Positions 11,319-22,762 of a stretch of DNA of 64,000 nucleotides are shown in pieces. Position 1 is the stretch's first letter. Each line of letters opens with the position of its first letter. A program made the position numbers and the translations under genes. The notes under the pieces are model-generated. The model did no database searches. It was not told the DNA's origin and worked only from the letters and a program-made list of their open reading frames with translations. The stretch comes from Ectobius pallidus (Eukaryota > Arthropoda > Insecta > Blattodea > Ectobiidae), in the NCBI GenBank assembly GCA_964059195.1, contig CAXKWD010000013.1, positions 24,714,611 to 24,778,610 of the forward strand, in the 5' to 3' direction.

Positions 11319-12140
11319 ATAAATTCAACATATTTAAAACTGTTATCAATTGCAATTTGTGAAGTTTTTCAACAATCAACAGGAGGACATTTAAAAAAGT
11401 AGATATTGATAATACTATGTGTTTTCTATCATTCTGAACAGCAATATATACAGACGACATATTCTCGAGATCAACCTGGAATCAATGTTAAATTCTCATC
11501 TTAGTTTTATCAAGTATCATGGTCAGTATCGTTTGTGGATGTAATATATTCTCATTATTTTCCAGTTCCTAAGTTAAGACATAGCTAAAGGTGAAAAAAG
11601 AATAATGGTATAAGATTTTTCTTGATACGTTTAATTAAGTGAGATTTTCGTAAACCACATTACATTAGTGTGATAGATGAGGATTCTGAAGCATTTCATC
11701 TTCATAAACAAATTTTTTTCCTTCCACAGTTTATGACGGGAAATGGAAGCAAAAAAGATAACTCTTTTGATAAACTGAAAAGAAAAGACGACGGTAGAAA
11801 GCCTGGAGGTATAAGAATACAAATTTTCACATGAATGGATGAATGGATGATTGTATCAATGAGAGAAGGAAGAAACAGACAGGAAAGAGAGCGAGAGAGA
11901 AAGCTTCTGCCTCAGGAACACACACTTAGCTTGTTTTGGTTCTCTTGTTTTTATTACTCGCTTACGTAGTTTAGTTCAGATGTAAAGGAAAAGGCCGAGT
12001 CAACTTCCAGTTTCAGTCTGTTTACTGCCACTTCAGCGATTCCTGTGTCGTTCTCCAGTAGATGTGATCTTTCAAAAATTATATTAACATTTTTATCATT
12101 ACTATTGTTTCTTATAATATTTCTATAATTTGTATTATTT
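11319..12140. other. intergenic, nothing recognised
   Basis: No supported feature. The frames present are AT-rich and short. Confidence 0.5.
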
Positions 12141-12829
12141 TCATTTATTAATAAAAGGAAGTGTTTGTCTGTCTGTCCGCGATGCCCAGCGAAATCTATT
12201 GAACGCAGAGATCTGAAATTTTAAACAGGTGGACTGAAGGGTCGGAAAATGCACCTCGAAGCCAGAATTTTAATTTTCGCTTTCGTTCGTGAGTTATGAG
12301 TGAAAAACGAGCAGAAAACGTGCATTTTTTGCGTTTTCGAAGCATCAGTTTTGAGTAATACATTTTATGTCAAATCAACTGCAGTTGGCTTTGGCTATTT
12401 CTGTCATACTTTGGAAATAAGAGCATCGGGATCGCTTGGATTTTGTAAGCCCACGCTGGTCGATTCATTTGTTTATAATGTCAAGGCACGCAGATATCTG
12501 AAATTTTCAACATAGTCGGAAAAGAGATAATGAATAGTCTATATGCCTAAATGGACAAACATTGATCGGTTTAGACGGAACTCACTATGCAGGGGTTTTC
12601 TGGGCCAGGGAACTCGAATCAGAGGTTGTTTTTCCCACGCTGCGCTTTCTAATCGTGAAATTCAATTCAAAGACAAATTTTTAGTCGTTTCAATAATTAT
12701 TAATCGTTTTGTTTAGGCCTATGAATGTTTCGCGTGCAAGTGTTACTAAATATAATGTTTTAATTACTTTGCTCTTAATTTTTTATCCTCCAATTAATTA
12801 CCGTGGGCGAAGCCACGGGAGTCTGCTAG
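12141..12829 (+). mobile_element. Helitron-like non-autonomous element, about 690 bp
   Basis: The 3' end has the hairpin CCGTGGGCGAAGCCACGG (12,801-12,818), then 11 bases ending CTAG, then a host T: the Helitron 3' signature. A plausible 5' end is TCATTTATTAATAAAAGG at 12,141, followed by GTGTTTGTCTGTCTGTCCG, which resembles known insect Helitron 5' ends. The base before TC is T and not the usual A, so the 5' end is less certain. Inside, GCAGAGATCTGAAATTTT near 12,206 is repeated imperfectly near 12,489. There is no Rep/helicase coding. Confidence 0.72.
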
Positions 12830-13555
12830 TTATATTATAAATTATCATTATTATGATCTAATTATCTAATTGTGATTATCTCGTTATCATTGTTATTTTC
12901 AATATTGTTATGGTTTTTTAATGATAATATGTTTGTTAGTTTAAGGAAAATTAACGACGGTGGTGTACTGCTTAAGCTTGACCGTCGCTAAATGAGCCGG
13001 AATTATGTCGCGTATGACTTTTTTTTTCAATTCCCCGTAAATATACAGATGTCTGCCACATTTATGTATGCATATATACCATCGACCTGGGCCGGGATGA
13101 TACTCGTGACCTTCGGCATAGAAAACCAGTGCCATAATGTAAAGCGTTTGAAAAAGTTATTTCTTTATTCATTATTTGTGAAACTCAAAATGTGGGATTT
13201 CTGTCTTGAAATAGGAAATCATCAAGCGATCAGCCTTCTTTCTGCAACTCTGTCCGTGAAAGTTACGCGTAGGGCTATCTTAACCAACTTGAATACCGAA
13301 GACATGAAAAAAGAACGCACTTTCAAAGTTGAAAATATTCCCACCTTTAAAGCCGATTATCAAAGCAGAAACTTCATGTTTTACTATCCGCTTTCCGATA
13401 GATAAGTAAAAATTTTGCCAACAATCGCACTATTATAATCAACAATAACAGTAATTCTATCAAAATGTGACCAATTGTTAATTAATATTACAGCCAAACA
13501 ATCCGGATGCGTGGCTTTGCGCCACAAGAATGGGAGGAAAATCAAATACCCATTG
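12830..13555. other. intergenic with an unrecognised 137-codon frame
   Basis: A plus-strand frame at 12,992-13,405 has no motif I recognise and an AT-driven composition. It is probably chance. Nothing else supported. Confidence 0.4.
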
Positions 13556-13738
13556 TCTCTTACTTACTCAATGGTAATAGACAATTTCTAAGTAAGCTAA
13601 AGGAATATTGTACATTTTATGGAACCCGAAAGGTCCATTGCCAGGCTTACCTGAGCCCGCCATTCAACCCATTCTTGTGCTAACTCTATCCAACCATCCC
13701 TCGCAAATCCTACTTCCCTTCAATCTATCTTAATATAG
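13556..13738 (-). pseudogene. 3' end of RTE-like LINE, second copy
   Basis: Same family and orientation as 2,562-2,868. Minus-strand translation gives REVGFARDGWIELAQ and then a diverged C-terminus, followed by the same 3' UTR (CTTACTCAATGG on the plus strand). Only about 180 bases remain. Confidence 0.8.
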
Positions 13739-13769
13739 CTATTGTCTCTTGGTGTTATTAAGTGCCAGT

Positions 13770-14270
13770 ATGGTACTTTATGAGATTGTGTGTGGGGGAC
13801 GAAAAAATGTCTGTCCGTCTGTCTATCTGTGTGTCTGTACGCGCCATAACTCAAATACATTTTATCGGATTTTCATCAAACTTGGTACACCCATTTATAA
13901 TGTCCATGGGAAGAACCCTATTGATATTGAACCAAATCTGTTCACCGGTACCGGCGTCAAACCCAATTCAGTGTTTTTATTTAAAAGCGCCATAACTCAA
14001 ATACGCTTTATCGGATTTTCATGAAACTTGGTATACACATTTATAATATCCATGGGAAGACGTCTGTTGATATTGGACCAAATCGGTTGGCCGGTACCAA
14101 AATAATTCCCAATTTAGTGCATTTTTATGGTATTATATAACAAAAGGCCCCATAACTCAAATATGCTTTATCGGATTTTCATGAAACTTGGTATAAACAT
14201 TTATAATGTTCATGGCAAGAAGCCTATTTATTTTGGAACTAATCTGTTGACCAGTACCAGAGTAACGACT
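13770..14270. repeat. three imperfect direct repeats of 146-160 bp
   Basis: Units begin with CCATAACTCAAATA at 13,844, 13,990 and 14,150. Each contains TTTATCGGATTTTCAT, AAACTTGGTA, CATTTATAAT and a GGTACC-like segment. They are preceded by a GTCTGTCCGTCTGTC stretch. Overlapping plus-strand frames merely follow the repeat. The family is typical of non-autonomous insect repeats, and the type is not determined. Confidence 0.85.
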
Positions 14271-14368
14271 AATTGAAGATCACAGGTTTTTTAATTTTTG
14301 TTTACCGGTATAATTTCACAGTTAACACTATTCCTTTTCATATGCTTATCAAACAACACCGTCAAACT

Positions 14369-14443
14369 GACGGAGTTCGCCAAATGGTAACGTCTTGGAC
14401 TGGTATTCTATAGGTCTCCGGATCAAATCCCGGAGCCGGCCGA
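14369..14443 (+). repeat. tRNA-like sequence, probable SINE head
   Basis: A 75-base stretch has a B-box-like GGATCAAATCC at 14,420-14,430 and an A-box-like region about 40 bases upstream. The cloverleaf pairing is incomplete, so a functional tRNA is unlikely. No SINE body could be followed downstream. Confidence 0.45.
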
Positions 14444-14785
14444 TTTGACATGGATTTTTTTATTTTTATGTGAGTGCGCGATTGTCAAGGTATCACAAAT
14501 CTGTAGTTCTGCTGACGCTGGTCGATTTTAATTTGATTAGAAAAACTTTTTTTCTGCATATCATAATTGCAATTATAATTGATTCAACAAAAACATACTG
14601 GCACTTTGTTATATCAGTTTATCTGATTTTATTTTATTTTATAGGTCGCTACCTATAGGCGAACAATGTTTTCCGTACTATTTTATTCAAACAGCGAAAT
14701 GGCGAACTGGTGTGGTTAAAAATATGATGCAAATGATCAAATTTGAATATCAATTTGTTATTATTAAAATTTACCTTCTCTTCAG

Positions 14786-14988
14786 AACTGTCACTTCTGC
14801 AACTAAGCCCTGATAAAATAAGACTATTCTGACATCTTTACGTGTTATCGTTAAGAGCGGTGTTTGTGGATGAGTAATAAAATTTGCTCACTTATCCGAG
14901 AAAACCGTTCTTGAACGATAAAACGTAAAGATTGGGCCAAAAATGTCTTATTTAATCAGGCCTTATTTGTAGCAGTGACCTGTCGGAC
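14786..14988. repeat. hairpin-forming inverted repeat (MITE-like), about 200 bp
   Basis: Left arm 14,786-14,880 and right arm 14,881-14,988 are imperfect reverse complements. Paired stretches include AAGCCCTGATAAAATAAG against CTTATTTAATCAGGCCTT, and ATCTTTACGTGTTATCGTT against AACGATAAAACGTAAAGAT. There is almost no loop. A transcript would fold into one long hairpin. Confidence 0.8.
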
Positions 14989-15404
14989 AGATCTGTAAAG
15001 AAACTAATATTTTGAGAATAATTATTTATATTAAAGTTTTTATCTATTGCATCATATTTTTGAGCACACCAGGTGTATCCGCAGTTTGAATGAAATAGTC
15101 CGGAAAACAATATAGGCCTAAAGGTACCAACCTATAAAAATAAAGTAATACTAAGACTTTGTTCGATCTTCTGCACCGTTTAATTTTGGAGTGAGTATAT
15201 TACATCGATCAATTTGAAATCAGGGTGTGGGAAATAAAACAGGGATTGAACGATTTGAGAAATGATTCGCAGGCATTGATTGTGTTTGTTGTCTCTGATG
15301 AATCTGTTAAATTGCTGAGGGAAAACGTCCTTCCTTTGATGTATAGTTGTCAACAAGGTAACCACAAAATTGTTATTTTGGAATCTTGGTCTCTCGTCAT
15401 ATAG

Positions 15405-16570
15405 ATGAAACAAGTAGATTCTCAAGTAAAAGATGTTCATTGTGGTGTTCCACAGGGCTCCATATTAGGACCACTTTTATTCTTAATATATATAAATGAT
15501 TTAGATAAAACTATCGAAAATTGTAATGATATCAAATTAACAATGTTTGCTGATGATACAAATGTTTTAATTTCAGGAAGGGATATAAATGAAATAAATC
15601 TAAATCTAGAGAAATTAAAAGAGAGATTCATACCCTGGTTTCATGAAAATGGTCTTATTGTAAATATCGATAAAACAGTTTCGATCGGTTTCCATCATAA
15701 AGTAAACAAAAGTTTCATTTTCCCTGATTTTATTTTAAATGATACGAAGATTTCTTACAAACATCACACAAAATTTTTAGGTGTATGGATTGATGAAAAT
15801 TTAATTTGGAAAGTCCATGTAGATAACTTGACGAAACAACTTAGTAAATTTTGTTTTGCCTTTAAAACGTTAAAGAATTCGGTTCATATGAATATTATTA
15901 GAACAGCGTATTTTGCTTATTTTCATTGCCTATTAAAACAGGGTATAATGTTTTGGGGGGGAATGAAGATTTCCAATAGAGTTTCTAGGGTACAAAAAAG
16001 AGTAGTACGAATAATCTGTAATATTCCAAGATTAGAAAGCTGTAAATAATATTTCAAAAAGTTAAGCATTATGACGTTACCATGTATGTAACGTTCATTA
16101 ATAAATTCAAAACAAATTCAGTAATACATTCTCATAATACAAGAGGAAAATCGAATTTAGCCTTAATCAGTCGCAATACAAAATAATTTGAAAATTCTCT
16201 GACACATAATGGAATACAACTATTCAATAAATTACCTACCAAAATTAAATAAATTGAAAATTTTACCAAATTCAAGATTCAATTATCCGCTTTCCTATGT
16301 AATGAATCGTACTATTCTGTAGATGAATAGGCCTATTTGTGTTATTAGATGAGTAATATTTTGTAGTTTCACCTTATTTTATTTTACTATTGAGTAATGT
16401 TGACTTAATTAGTCCGTATATTATTTTTAATACCGGTAATATGTACTTATGTTTTTTCTTTCTTTCTTTCTTTCTTTTTATTTAGTATTGTATGTTTATT
16501 ATGTAAAGTCCTTGACGAAGCCATGAATGAATCTTGTATTCCTGAAGGTGAATAAATTGAATTGAATTGA
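15405..16570 (+). pseudogene. LINE reverse transcriptase, C-terminal half plus 3' tail
   Basis: The frame 15,405-16,049 (214 codons) has GVPQGSILGPLLFLIYINDL, the catalytic FADD box (LTMFADDTNVLISG), KFLGVWIDENLIWKVHV, and a C-terminal RVSRVQKRVVRIICNI. After the stop the homology continues in other frames (YFKKLSIMTLPCMYV, then IHSHNTRGKSNLA), so it is dead. The 3' end at 16,540-16,570 is GAATAAATTGAATTGAATTG, a short-repeat tail as in CR1/L2-type LINEs. Similar tails occur near 30,107 (minus) and 61,650 (plus). The clade within the CR1/L2/jockey group is not resolved. Confidence 0.88.
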
Positions 16571-17340
16571 ACAAAAAGCAATCACTTACTTCTTTAGGAG
16601 CTTGATATAGAAAGCAAAAAATTAGTAAGCAGATGTTTTGTCTTAGTGTGTGTTTGCCACGCCAAGACTTCGTAATTACGCCTCCAAGCTTGAAAAAGGC
16701 GGAAACAAAATCCACTTTTATTAAATATTTCAGCCCATACCAATCTAACAGCATTATGAAATGCCTTTCATAATCCGCTACAACGTTTTAGGTTATAATG
16801 ATAAACCCAGATTTTCTCATTTCGTAGGTCTGCTCCTGAGAACTGAAGTACAGTGAAATTATTTCTTCCTGGCAGCGGAGAAACGCGTTTCAGGGGAAGG
16901 GCCTCCAGAGGTGGGAGTTGAATTCAAGCCATCTTCCCCTCCCGCTAGTAGCCGTATACTTAGACAGCACGATGTGACTGCCCTGAAGACTGGCGACTGA
17001 ATAAATCACCACCCCTTCAAACGACAATATTTCGATATAGACTCTTCCTTTCTACTGCGCATTTCTCTGCGCACAACCAACTAGAAATAATTGCACTGAA
17101 CCCGTTTTTTCTCTTCTGTCTGGCAACACACAGAATATTGCCAGAACATAGTGACCATTTTTCAGGAAATGATACGTAAACGCTGTGTGAAATGTTTAAT
17201 AGAGAAACCAAATTTACTGTCCATGGTATACAGGGTCATTTTTACACATATATTTAAGGTATTTAAGTACACGTTATAGACCGTTGAGCTCGAACAATAA
17301 AATATAAACGGACTTGATACCAGCAACTCAACAGTTTTAA
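16571..17340. other. intergenic, nothing recognised
   Basis: No supported feature. A slightly GC-rich patch near 16,860-17,010 has no clear homology. Confidence 0.45.
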
Positions 17341-17557
17341 ATCTTTGGCAAGTTAGTACTTTGCGACTCACCCTGCTCCCCTTTCCACTCGCCTGCCATG
17401 TCACCTAATATTTCACAATAAAAAAAATACCCTTGCACCTCCACATAATATTTCATAATTATAAAAACGACCCTTGCAACAAAATAGGGTATTTCGGATT
17501 GAGAGTAGGGGTGGGGGACTCGGGTGAGTTGCAATGTACCATTTTCCCAAATCTTTG
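17341..17557. repeat. imperfect inverted repeat, about 217 bp
   Basis: Arms of about 40 bases at 17,341-17,382 and 17,516-17,557 share GTAC-TTGC-ACTCACCC and a C-rich end (about 75% by eye). The spacer contains ACCCTTGCA twice. It may be a decayed MITE. No flanking duplication found. Confidence 0.5.
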
Positions 17558-18503
17558 CCTAGGCCTTTCAGCGCAATCATTCAATTTTGACATTTTGTGT
17601 GATTCATTAAATATGTTATTGTTTTGTTATAATGGTCCATTTTGGTGTCAGTATTTAGCTATTTTTAAGGTTATATTGTCATGCATATTTCTGGTTTCTT
17701 GGGTCATAAACATCCGGTCTCTACATATTACCTTCGACATAAAACTGCTTTTTGGAGGAACAAATAATTAAATCCCGTTAAAGTAATGAGTTATAACTTA
17801 AGAAACGTAGCCAGACGAGACATTTTGAAGTCGCTCTGTTAACACGCACAATATAATGCGTTAATTTATGAGAAGTAAAACGTAACGTGGACATTAACAA
17901 AAGCTTTATTATAACATTAAGAACACGATGCTCGTTGACGGGAATATATGCATGAATGCGTGAAATTAGTTTCCCCTTTTTACGCTTGTTATCGTGATCC
18001 TTAATATGAGATCAAAGAACTTGGCCATTCTTTTATCTATATTTGATACGGTGACTTGTAGACTAAGGTGTGCCAATTGTTTTACGATCCCATTTTTTGT
18101 CCTTTCCTGGTAAGTTGATACTAGAACTGGATTGTTACTCATAAAGACGCGATAACAATGGGAATATAAAAAATCATCTATCGCTATGTAGGGTACAATA
18201 CTTTATGGCCGTCAAGATCATACTAATCATTTCAGTAATGTAATCCAGGACTGACTTGATGCACTAGAAATCGCGCAGGACCGCTTCTGCATATTCATTT
18301 CAACATACTTATTTTCACAGTAGATTTTTCAACAGTAGGCATGCAGCTTTGCCGTTTTAGCTGTTTCTTTAATGGTCATTTTTTATGTCATTAATACTGT
18401 TTCTGACTTAGTAGCGTCAGTAGAATTTTTTGTATATACAGTATTTAAGATTTCGTCAATGAGCAATAGCCTAAGGCAAAAATATATTGTTAATTTTAAA
18501 ACT
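17558..18503. other. intergenic, nothing recognised
   Basis: No supported feature. Confidence 0.5.
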
Positions 18504-18513
18504 AATAGCAAAC

Positions 18514-18517
<4 letters not shown>

Positions 18518-18548
<31 letters not shown>

Positions 18549-18917
18549 CTATATATCCCCAGTGTCGGGGCGAAGGGGCTTCCAATTGGAGGTTTCTGAT
18601 ACCTGTGTGAATTTTATTACGCATATTTTCCGAGAGAGGGCAGAGGGACAGGTGGGAAGCCCATCGCCTCACAACCCCCCAGGAAACTAAGGTATCACTT
18701 GGACGTGAAAGGCCGGGAAATTTTGTTCAGAGGCTCTAATTTAGGCTTGGAGTTCTTTAACGTGCCGTAAATCTACGACACGGGCCCCCCAGCATAAAGT
18801 CCCTCCCGGAGGACTCCGTGCCCGGATTTTTACGTCCGGAAAAATCCATCGACCGCGGCCGGGTTTGATCCCGCGATCTAGAGGCGGGCACGCAACCCCT
18901 AGACCACCGCGGCCGAC
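18518..18917 (-). mobile_element. tRNA-derived SINE (family C), 400 bp, 14-bp target duplication
   Basis: Exact copies of AATAGCAAACAATT flank the element at 18,504-18,517 and 18,918-18,931. On the minus strand it starts with a tRNA-like head: an A-box-like GTGGTCTAGGGGTTGCG, then a B-box-like GGGATCAAACCC about 45 bases later. A central block follows with GTAGATTTACGGCACGTTAA and AGAACTCC. The element ends in a GA dinucleotide tail, seen as (CT)n at 18,518-18,545 on the plus strand. The perfect duplication implies a comparatively recent insertion. Transcription would be by RNA polymerase III from the internal boxes, and mobilisation would depend on a LINE. Confidence 0.92.
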
Positions 18918-19344
18918 AATAGCAAACAATTACTTAAGATTAATTACAACCCATTCGAGTGTGAATATGTGTAATTTACAATACACTAAATTAATTGTAT
19001 GGCATATTACGCAAGAACATTTTTCTGGCTCATTAAAGAGTGTTGCCTGATAGGTTTTTACGTGATTTGGAATTTTGTCATATAGGAAACATACTATGTA
19101 GTTCTATGGGTAGAATGGATGTGCTCTGCTGCGCTTGTAAGATATGGGTAGCTGTCTGAATTCAATTTAAAGCTTTTTTTTAATAAATTAAAGAGACAGC
19201 AACTTAAACGTATACAGAAGGAAGAGGTATCATTTTTAATTTAAATGTACGGTAACGGTTTCATAACTTTATAATTCCCTGTGATGCTGAGAGGCGAAGT
19301 TCACGAGTAGCGTCGCACCACCTTTCCATGTCATTGGAGTGGGC

Positions 19345-20287
19345 TAGAGGTGTACATATTCTGATTTTAGCTTGCTTGCTCCTTTTAAATTCTGCAACCA
19401 GCCACAGCTTTTAACTTGCTTGACTAGAAAGCAAGCCAGATTACAACGTTGATAAGAAATACTGTCGCTATGAGTCACAAGCTCTTCATAACTTGGTGGG
19501 TTTCACAAGACCTAAGGAAACTGCAAGGCCTGGCGGAAAGGATATGAAACTGGGTATATCAGTGCACTGGTAAGTCGTGCAGTTACGTAGTTGAGGAACT
19601 TCAGGTGTTTTTAGAGAATTTTACCCTGAAGGAAGCCGAGGAGAAACTAAAATGTGGAGAGTTTGAATTATCAATGAACAAAGGTACTAGTCCGGCATGG
19701 GAAAAATTTTCAAACATTTTCGAGAAAACATCATAAAATCATTAATAACCATAACAAAAATCCCTTTAGGCAAGCCTACAGGCTGAGGTAGAATTCGAAG
19801 TACTGTCGCTGCGTAGCACTCTTCTTCTTTAGCCTTGGCATGACAAACCCGCAACAATAACTGCAAAAAAAGAGGAAAGAGAACTTTTTCAAACATTCAA
19901 ATCTCGCCTTATATGAGAACTATCAAGAAACTAGTTATTGATTTGTAGAGTAGCCTACTCATCAAGAGCTTTTCAACGATACCCCACAAGACGTAGTTTC
20001 GAAAATTTCGAATTTCCATCCCCATACCCCCACCCCCACCCGTACTCCCAAAACCCCCGAATCGTTGGTGTCACTGTGAACTCCATAAGGAGTACTCTAA
20101 TTTATTCAATCATAATCTATACTTCATAGGGGCCGAGATATAAATGTTTTAAAATTTCAACCCCCTCCCCCGACCACCCTCTTGCGCCAATGTTGCTCAT
20201 TAACGAACTTGTCTGAACTATTGGGCCTAGAAATAACATAATAAAATTTGATTCAAATATCTTCAAAATTACGCCGCTAGCGTGTAA

Positions 20288-20326
<39 letters not shown>

Positions 20327-20774
20327 CTGTATATAAATATAAATATCACAATTTTTTTAACAGGCGGTGGTTTCGTACTTAGGGAGGCATGAAACGTAAA
20401 AATATGAACGAATTTTTTGAAAGTAATTAGGTAGATTTTTCTTCGAAATCTACTTAATAATAAAAATAATAATTGTGTTAAGACGCTAAAACTATTTTTA
20501 ATACTTCCTCCACCTTTTATTTATTTGCATGATGAATTTCTTCTACCAGCATGTAGAAAAGCAAGAAAGTATTACCTACACTTAAGCAACTACAGTTGTT
20601 TAGCTGATAGGAATGTCGCAAGCTTATTCTGGCTTGCCTAGGTTGGGTTTTACCTGACCCATCAAGCTTAAAGAAACCTGCCTGCTTGCTAGCTATGACT
20701 CAGGCAACTTGCTTGCCTGGCGTTCAAGCGGGTATGGGCAAGCTAAAATCGAGATTTGTACCGGTACACCTCTA
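19345..20774. mobile_element. hAT-type element, 1,430 bp, exact 8-bp target duplication
   Basis: Exact copies of GAGTGGGC flank it at 19,337-19,344 and 20,775-20,782. Terminal repeats read TAGAGGTGTAC inward from both ends, followed on each side by a GATTTTAGCTTGC block. AAGCAAGC/GCTTGCTTGC motifs recur near both ends, which may be transposase binding sites. No recognisable transposase is left. A TA microsatellite (20,291-20,335) lies inside. It is either a decayed autonomous copy or a non-autonomous derivative. Confidence 0.88.
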
Positions 20775-20782
20775 GAGTGGGC

Positions 20783-22720
20783 CAGCTACAGCACGTCACA
20801 TTCATAGCGGCGAGTGTATTACGAGAGGGATTATTAATACAGAGTGTGTACATTTTAATCTGTTACAAGCTCATTTCTGTAAATTCCATTGTGAAACGTT
20901 TGCGAAGTAATAACATACGTCACTACTATTCTTTAAAAAAAATTTCAAACCAGTTAAGAAGTCCCTTTTGTTATTATCATTAGTTTAAGTACATGTTATA
21001 TATTTTAACATTGAATACATTTATTCATAAAAACATTTAATGAAAAATAAAAAAAAAACAGCATTTTTTCTTTCATTCAAATATTCATAAACGTAATTTG
21101 AACTATGAAGTAATTAAAAAAATACTACAAAAAGGGGTCAATGCAAATATCGGAATGCTTCAAACCCCACATAGAAACTATTATGCTACCTCGCAGGCTC
21201 TAAAAATGTTTAAAATACATAGACCATGCCATAATAAAAATAAAATTGGAATGAATAATGTTTTGACCGAAAGGGTTTCTCACCTGTTTTTCATAGAATG
21301 ATCAAACTACCACTTAACATTCAGATAAAATTATGAAATAACCAAGTAAAACATTCTATATGAATGCAGGCATTTATATTCATTTATATACGTAGCTTCT
21401 GCATTATGGCCTATCAGAATCGTCTGAACAATCACCCCAAATCATATGCAGTGAATCCCTTGAACAATGCGACAAGCACTTGTAGGCTCAATATAATTGA
21501 AGTACTGGAATTGTTCATCAGATTTAATTGATACATCAGACAGATTTATTATGTTATGCAAATATTAGCGATTGGGCTATACATTTTGTAAGTATGTTTG
21601 TTCATTCTTGTATCCATATTACTCACTGTTCAGTGATGAACAGATTGTATTGTTGAAGATAGATAAAAGAAAAGTTATTCAGCTTTAAAATACTCAACTA
21701 GAAAAATTATTAAATTATATTCGTAAAATGGTATTATTGCCTTATATTAGCAGAATTTATTATGACCTCCGAACATGATTTTTTTCCTTCAAATCTTCAG
21801 TTTTCATACAATAACGTTTTCCATTTTGTCAGTTACCATGTTATCTGGCCGAATGCCTCAAATTAGTTACAAAATAGTATGTCCAAATACTGTTTAAGTA
21901 ATAATGCCTTCTGTAGAAATATAGGCTAATGTTAATTTTGATGGGTCAAGCAAGAGAAATTCTAGCCACCCCTGAAAAGCTTCAAAGTCAGCATCCTCAT
22001 CTTGAGTTACAGAATGCTTATATCTTAACGGCTTATCTGCTGCAGATTATGACTCACGTCTATCCTCATTACTCCAAGCTTATATAAAAAAAAGAACCAT
22101 GCAATAAGTACATGCGCTACGCAGACCCATGTTACTATCGCAATCCACAGTAACTTCACTGTCGAGGAAGGACGTATAGAGATTATATTGACTGACAAAA
22201 GGGTATTCATTTTTTGCTTTTCTGACATTCTGCAGTTTCTTTCTGCTATAAACCAGTCGTTATACTCCTGAGATTGGAATGTAACGAATTTCTTTTAACA
22301 GTCAACTGGCAATCTCTGGTGACCGGAAACTGAATTCGAACGTTTTATTAAAAATAGTCCTAAAGAAGCACAAAAAGGAAAAATTTAACAATCAATTTCG
22401 AAATTCAAATATAATTGTACATACGATCTTAAATCATTTTACGAGGAAATTTCGCCAATGTAACAATTTGGGAATTTTATTTTATTTTGACCGAGTAATG
22501 ACGTTGACAATCTTTTATATAAACCGCATGAATGAGTGCTTCCACTGAATGGTAGTTTGCTATGGTTAGTTAACGACGGTTGTGTGCTGTACCTGGGCCT
22601 GTAACTGTTGCCGGTGTGCTGAATATGTGTGTCGAAGAAGCCTTTACACATGCCTGCAAATGTACGCAAATGAGTCTGTGACATTTGTGCACATATAAAT
22701 GTCAATGGCCTCGCCAGATT

Positions 22721-22726
<6 letters not shown>
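20783..22726. other. intergenic, nothing recognised
   Basis: No supported coding or repeat feature. Frames here are AT-rich and lack motifs. Confidence 0.45.

Positions 22727-22760
<34 letters not shown>
22727..22760 (+). repeat. poly(A) tract of 34
   Basis: An uninterrupted run of A. It could be the tail of an unidentified retrotransposed sequence ending at 22,726. No flanking duplication or parental gene was recognised. Confidence 0.9.

Positions 22761-22762
<2 letters not shown>

Noticed and set aside
15180..15440. Minus-strand 86-codon frame before the LINE at 15.4 kb
   Set aside because: No recognisable motif, and it overlaps the start of the LINE homology on the other strand.
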